Below, one piece after another: positions 1 through 9,270 of a stretch of 14,303 bases of DNA; position 1 is the first letter of the stretch, and each line of letters opens with the position of its first letter. A program made the translations under genes and the position numbers. A model generated the notes under the pieces. The model saw only the letters and a program-made list of their open reading frames with translations. It made no database searches and was not told the origin of the DNA. The stretch is from Deltaproteobacteria bacterium (lineage in GTDB: Bacteria; Bdellovibrionota_C; UBA2361; JAAYZI01): positions 1 to 14,303 of the forward strand of contig JAAYZI010000346.1 of the NCBI GenBank assembly GCA_012514925.1, written 5' to 3'.

Positions 1-1266
1 TCGCTTCGGTGCGACAGGGCTACGTTTGGGCTTGATATCTGAGTATTTGGGCATGTGGATCACCTGCCGGAAGCCGCTTTGATAGGTAACTCTAATATTG
101 TTTGCTCTGACTTCGGCCTCAAAAGGAATTTTTTTACTCTTATTAAAGTGACTATCAACCTGGAGTGTTTCCCTGTCTTCATTGTATGCCAATCCATCCA
201 GCGGATAGGGTGGGTTGATGCCGTAGATCGAATAATAGTTGGTGGCTATATCAGTGAAGCTCGTCAACCTCTCTCTGTTTATCTCTATGTTAAACACTAA
301 AAATGGAGACCTGACCGTTTGCTCGTAAGGCAAAGACTTTTGGGTTTGCCGGTAGTCGCCAGTCATAAATCCATTGTCGGAGACGAATATTACGCTAACG
401 CCCCTAGCCGTTAAAGTTTCAATAAAAGGCACAATTTTTGCGTCAATATAGGCAAGGGACCTGGCCCTGCCACACACCACTCTTTTCATTTTATTAGGAT
501 CTTGGGCGGTTAACTTCTTGTATCTTATAGGGGCACGACGGTCTAAGAGATTAAATGCTTTTGGCAGAGATTGTGTGCCGATGCACTCGTAATCAAAGGA
601 CTTTGGAGTCTGGGCTGGGAAGTGCGGAGCCGTAAAGTTTAAGTAAAGTAAGTATGGATCGTCTTTATACTTTTCCGTAAAATTTTCGGCTCGTTTAAGA
701 AAATAATCGGATACATACTCCGAGATCCAAGTCCACTCTCCGTTAACGTTGACTCTAAACGAAGACCAGTTGTAAATCATGCCGCCCTTGAATACGACCC
801 ATTCGTCAAATTCGGGCCGGTACTCACCGTCACAAGAGTTTAAGTACTTTCCGATCATCCCAGTTCGCACCTCTGGCCGCTGCTCTTTAAGCGCTTGGAA
901 GATCGTTTTCTTCTCAAGCGGAAGGGCGTTTTTTGTAACGCCGTGGTTGGAGGTGACTAGCCCTGTCATCATGGTGGCTCTACTGGGGGCGCATAGGGGC
1001 GATGAGACAAAAGCTCTTTGCAGGTCGATTCCGTTCTTGGTTACATAATCGGAAAGGTTCGGCATGTAACGCATATCGTCGGGCCGCATGTCATCCATAG
1101 TGATGAGCACCGATTGCTGGGCGTGCGCTGCGGGGTTCGAGACTAATGCCTTATATAATAGGAGCAGTCCGATTAAGTTCCAAACAGTTGGCACCGGTAT
1201 GTGTGCTCTATCCCAAAAGAAACACAGTTTGCTGAGCTTGGCTGCGACTCGTTGAAAACTCTTCAT
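1..1266 (-). CDS. Sulfatase, N-acetylglucosamine-6-sulfatase-like, 3' end cut by window edge
   Basis: This reading frame stays open from an ATG at 1266 to base 1 (422 codons, no stop), so the C-terminus lies outside the window. It should hydrolyse a sulfate ester, probably on a sulfated sugar or glycosaminoglycan, outside the cytoplasm. Visible family marks are the formylglycine motif CAPSR at residues 92-96 inside SSPLCAPSRATMMTG, metal-binding Asp58-Asp59 (ITMDDMRPDD), GKYLN with Lys140, APH with His215, SDNG at 296-299, and K310 followed by YEQTVRSP. The GKYLN and APHFPAQTP contexts resemble N-acetylglucosamine-6-sulfatases more than arylsulfatase A types. A hydrophobic stretch at residues 31-41 followed by NPAAHA-Q suggests export with cleavage near residue 49, after an unusually long 30-residue N-terminal stretch. 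The start is fixed by an in-frame TAA two codons upstream; no strong Shine-Dalgarno is seen. Activity would require a formylglycine-generating or anSME-type maturase encoded elsewhere. The exact substrate is uncertain. Confidence 0.92.
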   Translation of the reverse strand, partial: MKSFQRVAAKLSKLCFFWDRAHIPVPTVWNLIGLLLLYKALVSNPAAHAQQSVLITMDDMRPDDMRYMPNLSDYVTKNGIDLQRAFVSSPLCAPSRATMMTGLVTSNHGVTKNALPLEKKTIFQALKEQRPEVRTGMIGKYLNSCDGEYRPEFDEWVVFKGGMIYNWSSFRVNVNGEWTWISEYVSDYFLKRAENFTEKYKDDPYLLYLNFTAPHFPAQTPKSFDYECIGTQSLPKAFNLLDRRAPIRYKKLTAQDPNKMKRVVCGRARSLAYIDAKIVPFIETLTARGVSVIFVSDNGFMTGDYRQTQKSLPYEQTVRSPFLVFNIEINRERLTSFTDIATNYYSIYGINPPYPLDGLAYNEDRETLQVDSHFNKSKKIPFEAEVRANNIRVTYQSGFRQVIHMPKYSDIKPKRSPVAPKR

Positions 1267-1586
1267 CGATTACCCATGTCAATCAAATTAAGAGGCTAAG
1301 CGCCGATTTGCGAAGTGGAGTGCAGCTACTGCAGGAATTAGGATCGTGTACTTGTAAAGGTTTCTAACGTGATTACGGTTTGGACGATAACAAGGTTATA
1401 AAACGCTTAAAAGTACCCGCTTACACCGGCCTCACCCTGTCAGTATCACCGCTTCCTACAGTCTAACTGTACTCTACAATTCCACCCCGTTTTCTATAAC
1501 AATTTTACGCCCTATTGCAAATTTATCAACCCAGTTACTTTCGGAAATACCCGCCTCATAAATGCCAAAATAAGTAAAAACGAGGG

Positions 1587-1614
1587 CTTGTAGGGAGAAT
1601 GCTGTCGGTATTAT
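1587..1614 (+). promoter_or_regulatory. Weak candidate sigma70 promoter for the 1729-6063 gene
   Basis: TATTAT at 1609-1614 is a 5/6 match to a -10 box. The best -35 candidate is CTTGTA (1587-1592, 16-nt spacer) or TTGTAG (1588-1593, 15-nt spacer), neither of them strong. It would leave a leader of about 110 nt before the ATG at 1729. This is pattern matching only. Confidence 0.25.
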
Positions 1615-1716
1615 TTTTGGGCTGAGAGATTAGTGGTAGGTACTGAGACGACGGATTTTGGGTGGTTTGGAACTTCATCAAAAAGTGTTCTGTGGTTTAA
1701 GTGCGCGCTTTCACTT

Positions 1717-1726
1717 GGGGGGGGGG
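1717..1726 (+). repeat. Run of ten G immediately upstream of a start codon
   Basis: Ten consecutive G residues end two bases before the ATG at 1729. They form the only Shine-Dalgarno-like sequence for that gene. Homopolymeric G tracts of this length are known slip sites during replication in several Gram-negative bacteria, where length changes switch genes by altering the reading frame or the promoter or ribosome-site spacing. Here slippage would change the ribosome-site length and spacing. If the upstream GTG at 1633 were used, slippage would shift the reading frame. Confidence 0.8.
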
Positions 1727-1728
1727 AT

Positions 1729-4700
1729 ATGAGGAAGGTCAGTTGGGCAGCGTTACCGTTTTTTTTGTTAGTTCTCTTGTTGGTCAGCTTGTCCGCACGG
1801 TTTAGTTTGGCTGAGCCGGAAGGGCGGTGGAATGGCGTATACATACCTGAGCAGCTTGAACCGTGGAGAGTGTGGGTTTTGGAGCGTCAGCCGGACCGTG
1901 TTTGTGCGCTGAAACAAAAGGAACGGGTCTGTGTTTGGCCGGGGCGGCTTAAGATCGATTTAAATCGATCGAGTGCTAAATTTTCATATTCGGTTAAGCT
2001 GGATCGTGAAGATGATGTGCAGCTACCCGGGAATATCGCGTTCCCCCCTGTGAACGTCTCGTTGTGCGCAGGCTCTACCGGAGATTTTACTGTCACGCCG
2101 CAGGGCAACCAGCTTTATATTCGGCTATCAGCTGGAAGGAAGGAGGTTTGTGGTGAATTTGTTTGGCAAACACCTCCTAAATACTTGCCAATCCCTCCGG
2201 GAACCGCGCTCTTGGAGTTGACCGTTGATGGAGTCGCCGTGCCTACCCCTCAGGTAAATGATCGCGGCGAACTTTGGCTTTCAGGCGCAGCTTCTGATGA
2301 AGAGCAGAAGGAGAGTTTGGCACTTGAGGTTTTTAGGAGGCTCTATGACAGGGTTCCCTTCGTCCTTGAGACTTGGATTAGGTTGCGTGTTTCTGGTCGG
2401 GAGCGCAGTGTGGAGTTGGGCAAAGTGCTTCCGTCTGGCGCGGTGCCGGTCTCCGTTGATAGCGCGCTTAGTACTACCCTTTCGGAAGGCGGGGACTTAA
2501 CGCTGAAGGTGCGGGCGGGCACTTATGATGTTAAGTTGAAGGCGCTCTATGGCGCGCCGCCTGCGGCCATTTCACCCCCGAAAAACAGTTCTCCAGCCTG
2601 GCCAACCGATGAGGTTTGGGTTTGGGTTCCGGATGAATCGCTACGTTCTGTGTCGATTGAAGGCGGGATGCCTGTCGACTCCGAGCGGACTGCGCTCCCC
2701 GCAGAATGGCAGGGTTCGGCGACTTACATCGTGTCGCCGCACGGCAGTCTTCAATTGAAAGAGTTTAGCCGCGGCCAAGAGCGACTTGCGCCAAACAGTT
2801 TGAATTTGCACCGTACCCTCTGGCTGGATCTTGATGGTCGGAATTTTTCCGTGCGGGATACCTTAAATCTGATTACCAATCAGGACTGGCGTCTTCGCGC
2901 AGACGCTGATTTGAAGCTTAGTCGCGTTTCGATTGATGACAGAGACCAGCTAATTACTTTGGATCCTCAAAGCGGTGCGAAAGGTATTGAACTTCGGCGG
3001 CAAAATTCAGTGGTAGTGGCGGAGTCGCGGCTTGAGCGCGGTCCAAGTGGGATCCCGGCGGTGGGTTGGGGCCAGGATGCCAAATCATTAAGCGCTGTTT
3101 TGAACCTGCCCCCAGGATGGTCGCTACTTGAGGCGACTGGAGTGGATCAGGCCGGAAACACTCTGGTGGGAGGGTGGACTTTATTTGATTTCTTTGTACT
3201 GCTGCTTACGGCAGTGGCAGCAGGTAAGCTGCTAGGGTCTGGCTGGGGTGTTGTGGCTGGGCTGCTTTTGGTGTTGCTGCACAATGAGGAAGCGGCACCG
3301 CACCTGATTTGGTTTCATCTTTTGGCGTCTGTTGCGTTGGTGAAATATCTGCCAGAGTGCGCGCTTAAAAGGTTTTCGCTGTTTTATTGCCGCGTGACCA
3401 TGGCGCTGCTGGCGCTTTTGGTGCTGGCTTTCTCCGTGCAGACGCTGCGGGCTGGGTTTTATCCTCAGATTGGAGGGGTAGACTTCGGCAGCTATGGGAT
3501 GATGGTTGGACTTGTCTTACTGATTGAAGAGGGGGTTTTTGGCTGGCCGATATTTGTGGGATTGCTGTGGGGTTTTGTTTTGTTGTGGAGGAACTACGAG
3601 TCAAAGAGTCGATTTCTGGCCGCCGTGTCGGGGCTTGGGCTGCTGATGTGTATTGGGTTTGTTTTCTTTAGCGGAGCTTATTACTTTTTTGATGTAGTTG
3701 CGCCAACCTCGTTTAATGTGCCTTCACGAGATGAAAGCCCGGGAGTATTCCCCAACGATGTATCAACATCTTCGTTGTCGTCGGAGAGCGCAAAAGAAGG
3801 CGCACTAGACAGTTTGTCACTGGATAGAGGGATGGAGGTCGCGCCACGCCTCTTGTCATCAAAGGACGGGAGAGCGCAAACTCTTTCTCAAGCCAATTTG
3901 CTTCAAAACGATCCTAAAGCCGTCGTGCAAACCGGTTTTGGCATGCCCAATTGGAAGTGGCGCTCGGTCAATTTAAATTGGGTTGGAGCGGTCGATAGGG
4001 ATCAGCGTTTATCGCTTTATTTGCTAAGCCCGTGGCAAAATTTGTTACTGGTGCTGTTGCGGGTTGCGCTGCTCTGGCTCCTGGCGTTTGGTTTTGCGCG
4101 GGTGATTTTGCCTGGATTGAGGTTTAAGTTTAGACCCGGTTTCGTGGCGGCGATGCTTGCATTTGCGATCTGGACTTTTTCGCCGACGTCAAGTCAGGCG
4201 CAAGAGTTTCCCCCGCCTGAGATCCTTTCTGAGTTGCAGCATCGTCTCACCAAGGACCTCTGTACCAACAACTGCACGGTAATTAATGAGCTCTCAATTA
4301 AGATTACAGGAGATCAAGTTAAGTTTGAAGGGATGGTGAGCAGCCGCGGCATAGGCGCGGTGGCGATCCCCGGGCCGATTGGGCAGGTTTATGTGGAGAA
4401 GGTCACCCTAGGGGGGACCGAGACGGAGATTCTGCGCGGTGGTCTCGACGGTTTTATCTGGATGCGGGTTGAGCAGGGCGCTCAGCGCTTTGTGGTGCAG
4501 GGTAAGTTGTTGCAGAAGGATCTTTTAACCATACAGTTCCCAAGCAATCCGCTGCATGTCAAAGTCGAAGCGCCCGATTGGAGTGTGGACGGGTTGCTTC
4601 CAACTGGGACGGTGAATGGTTCGCTGCAGTTCACCCGTGTGGCGGTGAAGCCGAGTAGGGAGGACTCTTCCAAAACGGCCGATATTTACTTGCCACCCTG

Positions 4701-6063
4701 GTATGTGGTGGAGCGAGAACTCGGCTTGGGGATGCCGTGGAAAGTGTTGACCCGCGTGAGGCGAGTTGGAAACCTCGAGCGCCCAACTGTGGTGCGGCTG
4801 CCGCTCCTAAGAGGGGAGACGCCGACTTCCGTTCATCTTGATGTGGAAGAGGGGTTGGCGGTTATAAACTTTTCGCGCGAGCAGGGGGAGTTTTCTTGGG
4901 AGAGCGTTCTTGAGGTTTCTGAGAAGATCACGCTGCATGCCGCTCCACTTCCCAGCTTGAGCGAGGAGTGGAGGCTTAATTGTTCGGCCATCTGGTCTTG
5001 CAGAAGCACAGGGATCGCCCCACTTAGTTCGATCACTGATGGAGAGAGCAGTTTAAAGTGGCGGCCTTATCCGGGAGAGCGGGTTGAGATTAGTGTGGCA
5101 CGGCCGCGCGCGGCCGGGGGTGAGGCGATTACCGTTAATCGGGTTGATTATCGTGTCGCGCCGGGTCTGCGGCTGTTGCAAGGCACGCTCATCATGTGGG
5201 TGCGCACCAGTCAGGGGGGTTTTCAAGAACTTAAGCTTCCTCCTGGCGCAAAGCTTGAGGGTCTTGTGATTAACGGGCGTAACGAAACCGCGCGTCATGG
5301 TGGACAGCTCCTAATGCTTCCGCTTGAGTCGGGCAGCAATGAGCTTAAGGTTGAGTTCTCGTTGCCACAAGCCCGCGGTTGGCGTCAGCAGGTCCCACCG
5401 ATTGAGTTTGCCGGAAAGGCTACTAATGCGCGGGTGATAATCCAGGTGCCGCCGCAGCGTTGGATCCTGTGGGCTGATCAAAAAGGTTGGGGACCGGCAG
5501 TGCTGTTTTGGAGTAAGCTAACGGTGGTGCTTCTGCTTGCGGCTGTGCTTGGTTTTATCAAACTGGGCGGTTTGGGCGCGGTTACCTGGGTGCTCCTTGG
5601 TCTTGGCACGGTGATGCTTCCGGTGGCGGCTGTGGCAGTGCCGGTGCTGTGGTTTGCCGCGATGCAATACCGGCGGGAGAGCCCGTTTGAAGGGCGCACG
5701 TCTTTTAACTTGTGTCAGCTTTGTTTAGGAGTGCTGACGTTGGTGTTTGTGCTTGTGCTCTTTGCCGCAGCTCGAAAGGGTTTGGTGCTTTATCCCGAAA
5801 TGCAGGTTAGCGGTGGGGGGTCAAGCAATCAGGCTCTGCAGTGGTACCACGATTTTGTAGAGAAGGCTTTGCCGCAGCCTTGGATCATCTCAGCGCCGAT
5901 CTGGATATGGCGCGTGTTGATGCTTGGGTGGGCTTTTTGGGCTGCGATTTCGCTTTTGAAATGGCTGCGCTGGGGCTTCTCGTGCTTTATAGAGGGTGGT
6001 ATTTGGAAGGGGAATTCCCAGGGCGACGCTGTTGTAAAGGCGCAGGGCCGGAGTGACGACTGA
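1729..6063 (+). CDS. Giant inner-membrane/periplasmic protein of unknown function (1444 aa)
   Basis: I chose the ATG at 1729 because it opens directly into a signal peptide (MRKVSW, hydrophobic residues 8-22, then SARFSLA-EPEG near residue 28) and follows a G-rich ribosome site. The order of parts is: a beta-rich extracytoplasmic domain at about 30-480; six or seven membrane segments at about 483-655; a Ser-rich loop at about 660-760; two hydrophobic segments at about 771-795 and 804-820, the second ending in SQAQ-E like an internal signal sequence; a second beta-rich domain at about 825-1250 (starting PPPEILSELQHRL, with Cys845 and Cys849); and four or five membrane segments at about 1260-1413 before a short polar tail. 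The two halves repeat the plan of beta domain then membrane cluster, suggesting fusion or duplication. The segment LNLPPGWSLLEATGVD leading into GWTLFDFF reminds me of a family of very large conserved proteobacterial membrane proteins without assigned function; this is recalled, not checked. I see no enzyme motif. It is convergent with the efflux operon and has no co-directional partner. Confidence 0.88.
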   Translation: MRKVSWAALPFFLLVLLLVSLSARFSLAEPEGRWNGVYIPEQLEPWRVWVLERQPDRVCALKQKERVCVWPGRLKIDLNRSSAKFSYSVKLDREDDVQLPGNIAFPPVNVSLCAGSTGDFTVTPQGNQLYIRLSAGRKEVCGEFVWQTPPKYLPIPPGTALLELTVDGVAVPTPQVNDRGELWLSGAASDEEQKESLALEVFRRLYDRVPFVLETWIRLRVSGRERSVELGKVLPSGAVPVSVDSALSTTLSEGGDLTLKVRAGTYDVKLKALYGAPPAAISPPKNSSPAWPTDEVWVWVPDESLRSVSIEGGMPVDSERTALPAEWQGSATYIVSPHGSLQLKEFSRGQERLAPNSLNLHRTLWLDLDGRNFSVRDTLNLITNQDWRLRADADLKLSRVSIDDRDQLITLDPQSGAKGIELRRQNSVVVAESRLERGPSGIPAVGWGQDAKSLSAVLNLPPGWSLLEATGVDQAGNTLVGGWTLFDFFVLLLTAVAAGKLLGSGWGVVAGLLLVLLHNEEAAPHLIWFHLLASVALVKYLPECALKRFSLFYCRVTMALLALLVLAFSVQTLRAGFYPQIGGVDFGSYGMMVGLVLLIEEGVFGWPIFVGLLWGFVLLWRNYESKSRFLAAVSGLGLLMCIGFVFFSGAYYFFDVVAPTSFNVPSRDESPGVFPNDVSTSSLSSESAKEGALDSLSLDRGMEVAPRLLSSKDGRAQTLSQANLLQNDPKAVVQTGFGMPNWKWRSVNLNWVGAVDRDQRLSLYLLSPWQNLLLVLLRVALLWLLAFGFARVILPGLRFKFRPGFVAAMLAFAIWTFSPTSSQAQEFPPPEILSELQHRLTKDLCTNNCTVINELSIKITGDQVKFEGMVSSRGIGAVAIPGPIGQVYVEKVTLGGTETEILRGGLDGFIWMRVEQGAQRFVVQGKLLQKDLLTIQFPSNPLHVKVEAPDWSVDGLLPTGTVNGSLQFTRVAVKPSREDSSKTADIYLPPWYVVERELGLGMPWKVLTRVRRVGNLERPTVVRLPLLRGETPTSVHLDVEEGLAVINFSREQGEFSWESVLEVSEKITLHAAPLPSLSEEWRLNCSAIWSCRSTGIAPLSSITDGESSLKWRPYPGERVEISVARPRAAGGEAITVNRVDYRVAPGLRLLQGTLIMWVRTSQGGFQELKLPPGAKLEGLVINGRNETARHGGQLLMLPLESGSNELKVEFSLPQARGWRQQVPPIEFAGKATNARVIIQVPPQRWILWADQKGWGPAVLFWSKLTVVLLLAAVLGFIKLGGLGAVTWVLLGLGTVMLPVAAVAVPVLWFAAMQYRRESPFEGRTSFNLCQLCLGVLTLVFVLVLFAAARKGLVLYPEMQVSGGGSSNQALQWYHDFVEKALPQPWIISAPIWIWRVLMLGWAFWAAISLLKWLRWGFSCFIEGGIWKGNSQGDAVVKAQGRSDD

Positions 6064-6108
6064 TTGGTGGGTCACCCTCGCATATAGCAGGAAGGCTTTC
6101 TAGGATGA

Positions 6109-6132
6109 AGCCGGGTTGGTGTTTACCCGGCT
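6109..6132. terminator. Hairpin between convergent genes, possible terminator
   Basis: A perfect 8-bp inverted repeat, AGCCGGGT (6109-6116) and ACCCGGCT (6125-6132), has an 8-nt loop. It sits between the stop codons of the plus-strand giant membrane protein and the minus-strand RND pump. A T-rich tract (TGTCTGTTTTTT) follows on the plus strand, but 20 or so bases after the stem and inside the pump gene. There is no T run after the stem on the minus strand. It is therefore a plausible but imperfect terminator, more likely for the plus-strand gene. Confidence 0.45.
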
Positions 6133-6137
6133 GCGGG

Positions 6138-9100
6138 TTACTTTGTCTGTTTTTTCGCTTTAAGCTCACTTAGCTGCTGCATCACCACATAAAAAACCGG
6201 CACGAACAGCACTGCTAATAGAGTGGATGTCAGCATTCCTCCCACCACAGCTGTGCCGAGTGCGCGACGGCTTGCTGCGCCAGCACCCTGCGCCAGCGCC
6301 AGTGGCAGCACTCCCAAAATAAACGCGAATGAAGTCATTAAAATCGGCCTAAAGCGCCTTCTGGCCGCCTCCAGCGCCGCTTCTACAATAGATTTCCCCG
6401 CCGCGCGTAGCTCTCGCGCTGCCTCTACAATAAGAATCGCATTTTTGCTCGCCAACGCAATTAGCAATACCAAACCAATCTGTGTATATACGTTGTTATC
6501 GTATCCCCGCATCCACAAGGAGAGCACCGTCCCAAGCAGCGCCAACGGCACAACTAAGATCACCGCGGCCGGGCTGGTCCAGCTCTCATACTGGGCCGCC
6601 AGAACTAAAAATACTAAAAGCGCCGAAAGTAGGAAAATATAAACGGCTTCGTTTCCGGTAAGCCGCTCTTGATATGACATTCCTGTCCACTCATAACTTA
6701 CGTCGGCTGGCAAATTTTGCTCGGCCAGGGCTTCCATTTTTTGCAGCGCTTCGCCGCTGCTGTACCCGGGCGCAGCCGCTCCGCTAAGCGGCGCGGATGG
6801 ATAAAGATTGTACAGATTAACGATTGCCGGGCCAACCTCGTAGTCGACGTCCACTAAAGTGCCAAGCGGTAGCATTTCACCGCTCAAATTTCGGACGTAC
6901 AGGCTGCGGATTTGATCTGGTTCCAAACGGTACTGATGGTCGGCCTGTACATATACCTGAAAAGTGCGTCCGAATTTTGATATTTGATTGACGTAGGTCG
7001 AGCCTAAGTAAGATTGGATCGTCTGAAACACATCTCCAATCGGCACGTCCAGCGTTTGGGCTTTGACGCGATCTACTCTGGCGGTTAACTGAGGCACGCC
7101 CGCTCGGTAGGAAGTTGAAATCTTGTCAATCGAGGGGTCTTTGCTTGCGGCTTGAATGATCTCTCCGGTAAATTGGCCGAGTCTCTGAAAATCGAACTCG
7201 CCCTTTTGCAGAAGTTGCATCTGAAATCCGCCTGAGACCCCCAGCCCTTGAATGGCCGGAGGTACCACCGCAAATGCTACTCCATCTTTCATGCCCATTA
7301 GTTTGGGCTGGAGGTGTGACAGAATTTTATTTTGAGTTTGGCCAAGTGGAATACGCTTATCAAAGTCATCATAAATTACATAGAAAACCGAAGAATTGGA
7401 GAGTGGGGCGCTGTTGTCCAGTAAAGAAAGCCCCCCTACCGTGACTACATGCGCCACGCCCGGCACTTTCTTAATTTCAGGGACCAGAGTCTTTGCAGCT
7501 TTCTGGGAGCGCTCTAATGAAGCCGAATCCGGAAGCTGCAAACCCACGATTGCGTAGCCTTGGTCTTCTTCCGGTAGGAATCCAGTTGGTAGCTTGGCAA
7601 ACATCCATAACGTGAGCGCAATTAAAGCGACATACACTGTTACCATGCTCCTAATGCGTTGCAGCATCCAATTTACTAACGCAACATACCGCCTTTCGCA
7701 CCAGTCATAGACGCGGTTAAAACCGCGGAAGAACCTGCCTGGTTCGCTGTGTCTGGCTTTCAAATACAAGGCGCACTGCGCGGGCTTCAATGTCATGGCG
7801 TTAATGGCGCTAATTACCGCCGTCACGGCGATTACTAGCGCGAATTGCCGGTAAAGTTGCCCCGTAATGCCTTGCATCAGGGCCGCCGGTAGGAACACCG
7901 CCATTAAGACTAAGGTTATCCCAAGAATGGGACCGGTCAACTCACTCATGGCTTTAATCGCAGCCTCTTTTGGAGACATTCCTTTCTCGATATAAAGAGC
8001 AGCTCCCTCCACAATCACAATCGCGTCATCTACTACGATTCCAATCGCCAAGATTAACGCAAAAAGCGTTACCATATTGACCGAAAACCCAAAGGCCGCC
8101 ATGCCTATAAAAGCGCCGATGATAGTAACGGGCACGGTCGTAGCCGGAATTAAAACCGCACGCCAGTCCTGCAAGAAAAGCAAGATTACGGCTAACACCA
8201 AAAAAGCCGCTTCAATCAAGGTTTGGTAGACTTCATTAATGGAAGCTTTCGTAAAGCGGGTGGTGTCTAAGGCCGTTGTGTAAGTTAGGTCTTCTGGAAA
8301 GGATTTGCTGAGTCGCTCCATTGCCTTGTTAACTTCTTCTGCTACTTGCAGTGCGTTTGCGCCTGGTAGCTGAAAGATTGCCACGCCCGCCGAGGGTGCT
8401 CCATCAAGCTGACTGAAAATACTGTAGGTTTGAGCCCCAAGTTCAACCCGCGCGATGTCGCGTACTCTGATAATGCGTCCTCCCATCCCAGGCTCTATTT
8501 TTACGATAATATCTTCAAACTCTGCGGCCTCGGTGAGACGCCCGGCGATGTTGACGGTGTACTGGAAGTTTTGGCTTTCGGGGGCAGGGGGGCTGCCCAA
8601 CTGTCCTGCGGGGACTTGTTGGTTCTGCTGGTTTACGGCTGCGATTACATCTTTGGGGACGAGCCCATAAGCGCGTAGCGCATCAGGATTCATCCAAATG
8701 CGCATGCTGTACTGCCCCATCCCAAATACATTAACGGCACCGACGCCGTTAAGACGGGAGAGTTCATTAAGCAGGTTGATGTTTGCGTAGTTCGCCAAAA
8801 AAAGGCCGTCGTAGGTCCTGCCTGGAGAGGTTAAACTTATGACTTGCAGAATCGCGGTCGAAACTTTCTTAGTGACCAATCCCTGAGCCTGGACGCTTTG
8901 CGGAAGCTGTGACATTGCGCTGGCCACCCGGTTTTGCACCAGCACCTGCGCAAAATCCAAATCAGTCCCGACTTCGAAGGTAACCGTAAGTTTGTAAGAT
9001 CCATCCGAAGCGCTGGTGGAGTTCATGTAGAGCATGCCTTCTACGCCGTTTACCTGCTGCTCAATCGGAAGCGCCACAGTATCGGCGACGGTACGCGCGC

Positions 9101-9260
9101 TTGCGCCTGGATAAACGCCTGTTACCTGCACTGTTGGCGGGGTAATCCCAGGATATTGCGCGACGGGCAACTTAAGTAACGCCACAACTCCCAAAATGAT
9201 GGTAACAATCGCGATGACATTCGCTAGGATCGGCCGCTCAATAAAAAAACGAGAGAACAT
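6138..9260 (-). CDS. RND efflux transporter, HAE1/AcrB-type inner-membrane pump (1040 aa)
   Basis: This is the proton-driven trimeric pump of a tripartite efflux system, taking drugs or other amphiphiles from the periplasm or membrane. The length (1040 aa) and order match the AcrB/MexB family: TM1 at about 10-29, the first periplasmic porter/docking loop at about 30-335, TM2-6 at about 340-495, a cytoplasmic stretch, TM7 at about 540-557, the second periplasmic loop at about 560-868, and TM8-12 at about 872-1028. The proton-relay residues are present: Asp411-Asp412 in GIVVDDAIVIVE and Lys939 in ALASKNAILIVE. Other family marks are GITPPTVQVTGVYPGASA (39-56), QVPAGQLGSPP (215-225) and FLPEEDQG (561-568). 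The ATG has a good ribosome site (AAGGGGG) and lies 10 nt after the adaptor stop codon. The gene looks intact and functional. Substrate range cannot be read from sequence. Confidence 0.97.
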   Translation of the reverse strand: MFSRFFIERPILANVIAIVTIILGVVALLKLPVAQYPGITPPTVQVTGVYPGASARTVADTVALPIEQQVNGVEGMLYMNSTSASDGSYKLTVTFEVGTDLDFAQVLVQNRVASAMSQLPQSVQAQGLVTKKVSTAILQVISLTSPGRTYDGLFLANYANINLLNELSRLNGVGAVNVFGMGQYSMRIWMNPDALRAYGLVPKDVIAAVNQQNQQVPAGQLGSPPAPESQNFQYTVNIAGRLTEAAEFEDIIVKIEPGMGGRIIRVRDIARVELGAQTYSIFSQLDGAPSAGVAIFQLPGANALQVAEEVNKAMERLSKSFPEDLTYTTALDTTRFTKASINEVYQTLIEAAFLVLAVILLFLQDWRAVLIPATTVPVTIIGAFIGMAAFGFSVNMVTLFALILAIGIVVDDAIVIVEGAALYIEKGMSPKEAAIKAMSELTGPILGITLVLMAVFLPAALMQGITGQLYRQFALVIAVTAVISAINAMTLKPAQCALYLKARHSEPGRFFRGFNRVYDWCERRYVALVNWMLQRIRSMVTVYVALIALTLWMFAKLPTGFLPEEDQGYAIVGLQLPDSASLERSQKAAKTLVPEIKKVPGVAHVVTVGGLSLLDNSAPLSNSSVFYVIYDDFDKRIPLGQTQNKILSHLQPKLMGMKDGVAFAVVPPAIQGLGVSGGFQMQLLQKGEFDFQRLGQFTGEIIQAASKDPSIDKISTSYRAGVPQLTARVDRVKAQTLDVPIGDVFQTIQSYLGSTYVNQISKFGRTFQVYVQADHQYRLEPDQIRSLYVRNLSGEMLPLGTLVDVDYEVGPAIVNLYNLYPSAPLSGAAAPGYSSGEALQKMEALAEQNLPADVSYEWTGMSYQERLTGNEAVYIFLLSALLVFLVLAAQYESWTSPAAVILVVPLALLGTVLSLWMRGYDNNVYTQIGLVLLIALASKNAILIVEAARELRAAGKSIVEAALEAARRRFRPILMTSFAFILGVLPLALAQGAGAASRRALGTAVVGGMLTSTLLAVLFVPVFYVVMQQLSELKAKKQTK

Positions 9261-9270
9261 GGAGGCCCCC

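Larger units (their letters stand above)
1267..1728. other. Divergent intergenic region between sulfatase and giant membrane protein
   Basis: About 460 bases without a convincing gene. The composition is AT-rich compared with the flanking genes, as expected for a region holding two divergent promoters. I see no tRNA, no riboswitch and no conserved short ORF. A frame in phase with the downstream gene is open from a GTG at 1633, but I consider it untranslated leader because it would bury the signal peptide of the following protein. A small 5-bp inverted repeat (TGCAG, 3-nt loop) lies at 1321-1333 and has no clear meaning. Confidence 0.6.

Noticed and set aside
55..1048. Plus-strand frames at 55-300 and 779-1048
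   Set aside because: Both lie antisense to the sulfatase, whose motifs fix the minus strand as coding.
1633..1728. In-frame GTG start 32 codons upstream of the giant membrane protein
   Set aside because: It would place 32 polar residues before a clear signal peptide and would include the ten-G run in coding sequence. The ATG at 1729 starts the signal peptide directly.
6223..6642. Plus-strand 139-residue frame
   Set aside because: It lies entirely antisense to the well-supported RND pump and has the composition expected of a shadow frame.
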